Below are positions 63,730 through 64,000 of a stretch of 64,000 nt of DNA, piece by piece. The stretch is taken from positions 1,798,001 through 1,862,000 of the forward strand of contig NZ_CP072333.1 in NCBI RefSeq assembly GCF_018127745.1, read 5' to 3'. The notes below the pieces were generated by a model. The model ran no database searches, was not told where the DNA came from, and saw only the letters and a list, made by a program, of their open reading frames with translations. The position numbers and the translations under genes were made by a program. Position 1 is the stretch's first letter. The number at the start of each line of letters is the position of its first letter. This stretch comes from Porphyromonas sp. oral taxon 275 (lineage in GTDB: Bacteria > Bacteroidota > Bacteroidia > Bacteroidales > Porphyromonadaceae).

Positions 63730-64000
63730 TTACTTGATGAGATCTACACGACCGCCGACTTCCTCGAGGACCTGACGCGCGATGGATGCAGATACGGGTT
63801 CGTAGTGCGAGAAGGTCATCGACGAGGTAGCGCGACCAGAGGTGATCGTACGCAGGCTCGTGACGTAGCCGAACATCTCAGCCAGGGGCACCGAAGCCTT
63901 CACCAGGCGAGCGCCGGATGGCGTACTGTCCATACCCTCGACCTGACCGCGACGCTTGTTGAGGTCACCGATCACGTCACCCATGCTTTCCTCAGGCGTA
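63730..64000 (-). CDS. fusA: Elongation factor G, C-terminal end (5' truncated by the window)
   Basis: Only the last ~90 residues are present. They read [20 protein letters not shown], then [32 protein letters not shown], which is domain V of EF-G. The frame stays open to base 64000; the start lies outside. EF-G drives GTP-dependent translocation. The fusA-rpsJ order is the common str-S10 junction. Confidence 0.96.
   Translation of the reverse strand, partial: TPEESMGDVIGDLNKRRGQVEGMDSTPSGARLVKASVPLAEMFGYVTSLRTITSGRATSSMTFSHYEPVSASIARQVLEEVGGRVDLIK

Overview
The window is about 64 kb of a high-GC Bacteroidales chromosome, most probably Porphyromonas or a close relative. The grounds are the Bacteroidetes -7 promoter box (TAnnTTTG) ahead of many genes, a SusC/SusD pair, DUF1573, DUF3316, DUF2752/TM2 and DUF4295 proteins, a PgpH-type HD phosphohydrolase and Bacteroidetes-style housekeeping operons. 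The genus call is inference. I count 63 protein genes (two cut by the window edges), one CRISPR array and several repeat families. I saw no rRNA, tRNA, transposase or integrase gene.

Layout. 1-2077 (+): end of a RecD/UvrD-type helicase, a SpoU RNA methyltransferase and mnmD. 2251-4755 (-): secreted GH2 glycosidase. 4838-6772 (-): a compact cassette of an HU-like DNA-binding protein, a lipoprotein with a C-terminal membrane anchor, a peptidoglycan amidase and a two-helix membrane protein. Read together the last three resemble a phage lysis module (unimolecular spanin, endolysin, holin). 6940-9594 (-): aroK and pgpH. 9701-10430: repeats. 10801-14940 (+): ansA, walJ-like MBL hydrolase, cobalamin adenosyltransferase, rpoN. 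15147-17195 (-): rplU-rpmA-serS. 17375-17956 (-): SUKH-like protein. 18390-23201 (+): parC, DUF3316-like outer-membrane protein, S41 protease. 23363-26136 (-): MATE exporter and K+/H+ antiporter. 26692-35082 (-): nine tightly packed genes from a SulP permease to hemB and a small membrane protein. 35522-37183: CRISPR array of 22 repeats with no cas genes. 37412-44202 (-): DUF1573, hpt-adk-obg, DUF2752/TM2, metallophosphoesterase, MATE. 44412-45033 (-): rpmB-rpmG-DUF4295. 45781-51047 (-): susC/susD. 52530-56240 (-): purL. 56718-64000 (-): the fusA-S10-spc ribosomal run, which stops after rpsN, followed by a cysteine-rich micro-protein.

Two signals stand out beyond ordinary annotation. First, six intergenic elements, each built of four (once five) units at an exact 22-bp period. 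The unit is derived from a 22-bp palindrome, which survives intact at 18131-18152. All six run in the same orientation and all lie upstream of promoters. Second, the HU / spanin-like / amidase / holin-like cassette, whose two transcription units share a duplicated promoter-leader. Other points of interest are the spc operon break, a 47/30-bp CRISPR array with promoter-like repeats, a 180-bp tandem repeat, a TlpA-like protein without its CXXC, and an mnmD insertion carrying DnaA-box-like sequences.

All calls were made by reading translations and sequence. No database search, folding or alignment software was run.
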